In this document: positions 60,194 to 64,000 of the stretch, one piece after another | Layout: the number at the start of each line of letters is the position of its first letter | Position numbering within the stretch: the stretch's first letter is position 1 | Origin: Bacteroidales bacterium KHT7 | GTDB taxonomy: Bacteria; Bacteroidota; Bacteroidia; Bacteroidales; Bacteroidaceae | Assembly: GCA_900102385.1 (NCBI GenBank) | Contig: FNBQ01000010.1 | Span: 33,384-97,383, forward strand | Reading direction: 5' to 3' | DNA length: 64,000 nucleotides | Made by a program: the position numbers and the translations under genes | The notes under the pieces: generated by a model | Told to the model about the DNA's origin: nothing | Databases searched by the model: none | Seen by the model: the letters and a program-made list of their open reading frames with translations, nothing else

Positions 60194-61408
60194 TTAGAGT
60201 TTGTAGATTAGCTTAGCTGCCTTTTGTGGACCACCAAGTCTGCTGAGTGTGTCTTTTATGGCGCGCGCTTTCTGGCAGTAAGCAGAGTTTTTGTCTAAAA
60301 GTGTTTCGAAAGCCTTTCGCCATTCCGTTGCATCAGGCTTGTTTGGGTCGAGAACGATGCCAGCCCCGGCATTCTTCATAAACATGGCTTGCAGATGCTG
60401 ATCGTTGCATATTGGCAAGAGAGCGAGCGGAACGCCAAATGTCTGTGCTTCGATAACGGAGTTTGCTCCGCCGTGACTAATCATCATGTCGATATGTGGC
60501 AACAACTGCAATTGCGGTGTATAACGTTCGATAATGCTGTCGGCAGGGAAGATGGCTTTAAATTCATCTGTGCAGAGTTCGTTTACCGAAAAGATGAGTT
60601 GTACGTTCATGCCCTTCAAGGCCTCGTATGCAGTAATGAACAGTTGTGGATTGTAATAAAGCTGGCTTCCAAGGCTCATGTAGACTTTTTGTTTGTCGGG
60701 ATTGAACTTGTCGAATGGAAAGTCCGTTTCATCACCTCGCTTAAAGTCTGTGATGTTGAAAGGTGCACCTACATATTCCGAGAAGTTGTTTCCGCTTAGG
60801 TTTCGTGGGGCATACTCCTCGCAAGTGAAAACAATGTTAAGGTATGGTGAGATGACATCACTACTCTTGAATTTGATGTCATGTTTTGATTTGGCAAACA
60901 GACGTTTGCGATCAGAATCGTAAACACGCAGAGTTTCGAGCAAATCACAGTTCCAATCGTCGGGTGTTACAGGGTTGAGCGAGTTGCTCACGCCAGCCCA
61001 CACCAAGCCGTTTTCTTCGGCAACGATGGCTGCTGCGTAAGAAAGAGGGTCGCACACCATTATGTCGGGTTCAAAATCCTTGACGGCAGCCTCTATGCCA
61101 GCTTTTTGTCCTTCGGCACAATCTATGAGAAGTGTTTTTATCCATCGGCGCAACCACATTTTGTCTTTTACTTTCTGGGCAAACAGCTCTCCGCTTGTTA
61201 TAAACTCGTCGGGAAGAACAAATTCCGGGGTGTTCTTTCCGGGCGTGTAGCACTTACAAAACAGTTTGGCAGCGTTTAGTTGTGGTGTAATATCTCGTTG
61301 TGCAAAGAATGCTACCTCTGCACCCAATTTTACAAGTTCTTGTGCTGTTCCAATAAGAGGGTTTACATGTCCCTTCTCAGGAACTGTTGCAATCAGTATT
61401 TTTTTCAT
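60194..61408 (-). CDS. Family 1 (UGT/MGT-like) glycosyltransferase
   Basis: Protein of 404 residues of GT-B fold. The N-terminal domain opens KKILIATVPEKGHVNPLIG with the catalytic-type His14. The C-terminal nucleotide-sugar site is SHGGANSVIEAQTFGVPLALLP (H312, G313, G314, E320) followed by DQHLQA. This resembles macrolide and natural-product glycosyltransferases more than cell-wall enzymes. The family transfers a sugar from an NDP-sugar to a small acceptor. It overlaps the upstream gene by 4 bases (ATGA), so it is translationally coupled to it. I infer that it may add an N-acetylated sugar that the PIG-L domain of the next protein deacetylates. Confidence 0.9.
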   Translation of the reverse strand: MKKILIATVPEKGHVNPLIGTAQELVKLGAEVAFFAQRDITPQLNAAKLFCKCYTPGKNTPEFVLPDEFITSGELFAQKVKDKMWLRRWIKTLLIDCAEGQKAGIEAAVKDFEPDIMVCDPLSYAAAIVAEENGLVWAGVSNSLNPVTPDDWNCDLLETLRVYDSDRKRLFAKSKHDIKFKSSDVISPYLNIVFTCEEYAPRNLSGNNFSEYVGAPFNITDFKRGDETDFPFDKFNPDKQKVYMSLGSQLYYNPQLFITAYEALKGMNVQLIFSVNELCTDEFKAIFPADSIIERYTPQLQLLPHIDMMISHGGANSVIEAQTFGVPLALLPICNDQHLQAMFMKNAGAGIVLDPNKPDATEWRKAFETLLDKNSAYCQKARAIKDTLSRLGGPQKAAKLIYKL

Positions 61409-63291
61409 ATCAGTTGGTCTTTGTATTTCATGAATATTTGCAGAGCTTCCCGTGGCATCATACTATCTGCCGGAAGTGCTTTTTTAACGTTTTCTCTTAT
61501 TGTCGTTGCTCTTACGTCCGATTTTATTTTTGGCATTTCGCTTGGAATATTCGCAAGACGTGCCATTTTAGCATGTACGGGGTTGGTAGAAAATACAACG
61601 TTGAAATCGGGGCAGAGAAGTTTTAGTTCGGGCATATTCTCTGCAATATAGTTGTTGTATGCTACTGGAAATATCCAGAAATGCCCATTATGTCGTGCCC
61701 ATAGAACGGCGTTTGTTATTTCCATACGTTGTGCCGCTGTAAGAGGATTGTCTTCAGTAAAAGACGCTTCGGCACTTGCCAAAACGACTATAACTTCATC
61801 ATATTTTTCGAGTGCTTTTTCTATAATTTCCAGATGCCCATTATGGAAAGGCTGTGCACGAGTAATAAACAAGGCACGACTTCTGTCATCCTTACTTTCG
61901 TTTGTTTGTTGAGGCTGGAAAGAGTGGAATACGAATTTTGATGGAAGTGACAGATGATATTTGCATGTCTCTTTTGAAACATACACGTTGTTGAACCGCG
62001 GACACAAGATTTCGAGGCGTAACAAAAGTCGGTAGGCGGGCATATTGTCGGCAAAAAGAGGAAACAGATAAAATCTCTTAGATGTTGTGCACTCAATATA
62101 TTGTTTTGCCGCAACAATGCTGCTGTTTGTTGTGTCAATAGGTTCGTAAAGTTGCACAAAAATTATCTCGTCGCAGTTATTCTCTATCTTTCGGAGTTTG
62201 TTTTCGTCTGGAAGATTTCTGCCGTTGAATATGATAAGTGAGCGAAGTGGCTCGTGATAATAATTGGCAACAGTCAGAAAGCATGGCAGAAAGCCGATGT
62301 TTGTCCTCATCACGTCAAGATTGTTTATAGCCGACAGCATATATCTTACAGATTCCCTTAGAGCGAAGAAAGAAAGGAAGAATTTGTAACCATAGTTTTC
62401 GAATATCTTCCAAGCGGATGGAAAGTGACTTATGAATTTTTTCAGACATATTCTGTCTATGTTTAATTCCGTATTGCTCCCGTTTGATTTAGCTATGCGG
62501 AACCCCGACAGAATGGTATCAATTTCGGTATATCCGAGTGTTAAGTCCTCAAAGTCTATGATTCCAGAAATATCGTTTTCATTGAACAAAATGTTGCCCG
62601 GCTGAAAATCGTTGTGAACATAGTGCGGAGTAAGGTCTTTTGTTATGCGACTAATGTTGGCAAGAAGCAATTTTGCATTGGCAAGAAAGTCGTTAAACCT
62701 ACTATTGAATGTGGCTTCAATGCTTTTGTCGCAGATGTTGTTGCAATGTTTTATTACGGCATCAAGTTCTTCGTTAAACCGCTCTGTGTATGCAACAGAA
62801 GCATTTGTTGTATCAATAAACCGAAGGTTTTCGTTCAGTTCGTCATAGGCTTTGACAATTTTCTTCAGATCGTCATCTTTCGGAACTTCATACCATCTGT
62901 ATTTTGTGTTTCCTTCTATATAATTGTATCCGGCAATACTAAAGTCATTTAGTGGTGCTGGAAGAATTTTTTCATGATAACAGAACATGGGAACGGCAAA
63001 ACTCTTAGGATTTATTGTAATCCTTTTAAAGTCGTCGTACTTTCTTGAATTTATAAAAGGTGGTTCTATGCGGAATGTAATCTTTTCGCCTTTCTCGGAC
63101 GTGATTATGCATATTATGTTCGAATGACCTTCGTTGTTGAAACAGACGCTTGCTACGTTAATATCGTAATAGTCCTTGATAATTTGCGGAAGCATATTTT
63201 CAAGTAGCGGAATTGCAGTTTCACGCCAATAGCTTGCGTTCTCAGCGCAAAGAATACTTGACTTCCGGTCTGTTTGTAGTTCATGTTCCAT
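61405..63291 (-). CDS. APH-like kinase fused to tandem NadM-like nucleotidyltransferase domains
   Basis: Protein of 628 residues. Residues 1-335 form an aminoglycoside/choline phosphotransferase-like kinase with HNDFQPGN (H226, D228, N233) and IIDFED (D246). Residues 471-605 form a nucleotidyltransferase like archaeal NMN adenylyltransferase: FITRAQPFHNGH (481-486 holding HxGH-like PFHNGH), SAEASFTEDNPLTAAQR and RATTIRENV. The segment between (about 348-450) aligns by eye with the same fold but has lost the HxGH motif (FNGRNLPDENKL), so it looks like a degenerate duplicate. A kinase plus nucleotidyltransferase would phosphorylate and then nucleotide-activate a sugar or alcohol. It is first gene of the operon. 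Confidence 0.8.
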   Translation of the reverse strand: MEHELQTDRKSSILCAENASYWRETAIPLLENMLPQIIKDYYDINVASVCFNNEGHSNIICIITSEKGEKITFRIEPPFINSRKYDDFKRITINPKSFAVPMFCYHEKILPAPLNDFSIAGYNYIEGNTKYRWYEVPKDDDLKKIVKAYDELNENLRFIDTTNASVAYTERFNEELDAVIKHCNNICDKSIEATFNSRFNDFLANAKLLLANISRITKDLTPHYVHNDFQPGNILFNENDISGIIDFEDLTLGYTEIDTILSGFRIAKSNGSNTELNIDRICLKKFISHFPSAWKIFENYGYKFFLSFFALRESVRYMLSAINNLDVMRTNIGFLPCFLTVANYYHEPLRSLIIFNGRNLPDENKLRKIENNCDEIIFVQLYEPIDTTNSSIVAAKQYIECTTSKRFYLFPLFADNMPAYRLLLRLEILCPRFNNVYVSKETCKYHLSLPSKFVFHSFQPQQTNESKDDRSRALFITRAQPFHNGHLEIIEKALEKYDEVIVVLASAEASFTEDNPLTAAQRMEITNAVLWARHNGHFWIFPVAYNNYIAENMPELKLLCPDFNVVFSTNPVHAKMARLANIPSEMPKIKSDVRATTIRENVKKALPADSMMPREALQIFMKYKDQLI

Positions 63292-63351
63292 AAGTTAGTG
63301 GTAAATCGATTTATTTCTTGTTGTGAAAAACTTTTTATACTAAGTTTTTGC

Positions 63352-63973
63352 TTAAGAAATGTTGTTAGACTTGCAAAGATATGATTTTTTTTGAAAAGTT
63401 CTATACTTTTTGTCACTAGTGTCTCTTAAAAAATGTTTATTGAAATCAAAGTCAATTATTAGTTGTCTGTCATTAGGTTCTTCCATATCCTTTGGCGAGG
63501 AAAAGAGGCCCATAATGTTGTCCTTGGTAAGTAAAGAACTTCCTAAGATTCGCATTACTTGAAAGACTGGACGCCTAAGACTGAGGTCATGCTCAATAAT
63601 TCCGATAAGACAGTATGTTATGATGGCAATATGTATCTGTATGCGAACTGCATTTTCGGATTCGCCCCAAAATCTTTTCTCTTGAAGATGCTGTTTTATC
63701 CACTTGAAAAACAGTTCTACCTGCCATCGGTATTTGTAAAGCAAGGCTATGTCTTTGGCACTTAGATAGTAATTGTTTGTATAGTAGGTAAAACTCCGAT
63801 GCAACTCAGGGGCATAATAGACAATCCTTCTAATTATGCCAGGGTACTTTTCCTTATTCTCCTTCTTCGCAAAACGAATGCTTTGATCTTTTGAGAGTTG
63901 AAAGTTTTTTGAGATGTAAGAAAATGGGCGACAGAAAGCACTTTGTCTGTTACCTTCTGCCGCCCCGCTTGCT
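63352..63973 (-). pseudogene. 5'-truncated IS4-type transposase
   Basis: Read leftward, the frame from about 63973 to 63352 contains EKYPGIIRRIVYYAPELH, TNNYYLSAKDIALLYKYRWQVE and LFFKWIKQHLQEKRFWGESEN, the C-terminal catalytic part of IS4-family DDE transposases (YREK-type block with the last Glu). In the same frame a stop codon appears near 63974 and the expected N-terminal catalytic part is not found in the remaining 27 bases of the window in any frame. It is therefore broken or frameshifted at its 5' side. Inverted repeats were not identified. Confidence 0.65.
63374..63381 (-). promoter_or_regulatory. -7 box of the three-gene operon
   Basis: Minus-strand TATCTTTG matches TAnnTTTG and lies 82 bases upstream of the ATG at 63291. 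The upstream half is weak (CTTTTC at the expected place). The box lies within the 3' end of the broken transposase gene. Confidence 0.5.
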
Positions 63974-64000
63974 TATCTATCTTTTCTGTCTCAATATTCC

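Noticed and set aside
60389-60799. Plus-strand frame inside the glycosyltransferase gene
   Set aside because: It is antisense to the conserved HGG nucleotide-sugar site region and shows no family features.

Overview
The window comes from a Bacteroidota chromosome, most likely a Prevotella-type member of the Bacteroidales. The evidence is the recurrent promoter pattern TTTG-N17..21-TAnnTTTG, the ileS/dksA-like/lspA/DUF4296 order, Bacteroidales-restricted families (DUF2520, DUF3160 with YARHG, DUF5112/DUF5113-type kinases, reg_prop sensors), many lipoproteins, and BspA-type surface proteins. No rRNA, tRNA or CRISPR array was seen.

Layout. 1-512: three blocks of degenerate 11-bp repeats. 513-4726: a tightly packed run with an HpaII-type endonuclease homologue, TIGR02757/DUF2400, nitroreductase, DUF2520 protein, kdsC-like phosphatase and maf. 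4959-19673: nine BspA-type paralogues carrying 4 to 16 copies of the 26-residue DUF285 repeat, interrupted only by one metallo-beta-lactamase-fold hydrolase; their spacers hold shared leader blocks, small palindromes and heptamer repeats. 20134-28972: a GYF-CD225 membrane protein, then ileS, a DksA-like regulator, lspA, a DUF4296 lipoprotein, and a membrane-spanning propeller/AraC one-component regulator. 29256-37300: an NhaC-type antiporter and two segmentally duplicated LRR_5 surface proteins, between which lies an RloAB/AbiL-like ATPase-TOPRIM defence pair next to a relic of a third LRR copy. 37463-42109: uronate catabolism (uxaA and a LacI regulator leftward, kdgK and eda rightward), covering altronate to KDG to KDPG to pyruvate plus glyceraldehyde 3-phosphate. 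42200-47536: a double-module DUF5112/5113-like sensor kinase, its response regulator and a short AbgT-like membrane protein. 47872-57950: CapA-like lipoprotein, DUF3160 and companion lipoproteins, GH43-like lipoprotein, AraC regulator, and a pair of secreted proteins, one with a Cthe_2159-like repeat domain.

58169-63291 is the most unusual part: a leftward three-gene operon encoding (1) an APH-like kinase fused to a degenerate and then an intact-looking NadM-like nucleotidyltransferase, (2) a family-1 glycosyltransferase and (3) a PIG-L deacetylase fused to a radical SAM enzyme with a C-terminal cysteine cluster. It looks like a compact pathway that phosphorylates/activates, glycosylates, deacetylates and radically modifies a small molecule or glycan. 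A 5'-broken IS4-type transposase lies just upstream, so recent acquisition is plausible.

The intergenic DNA is itself remarkable. It carries 11-bp-period arrays, heptamer arrays (ATTCATA/ATTGACA/GTTGAAA types) that run into coding sequences and supply start codons, N-termini, C-termini and stops, a 65-70 bp element containing ACTGTAAC units in four copies, and short palindromes with compensatory changes.
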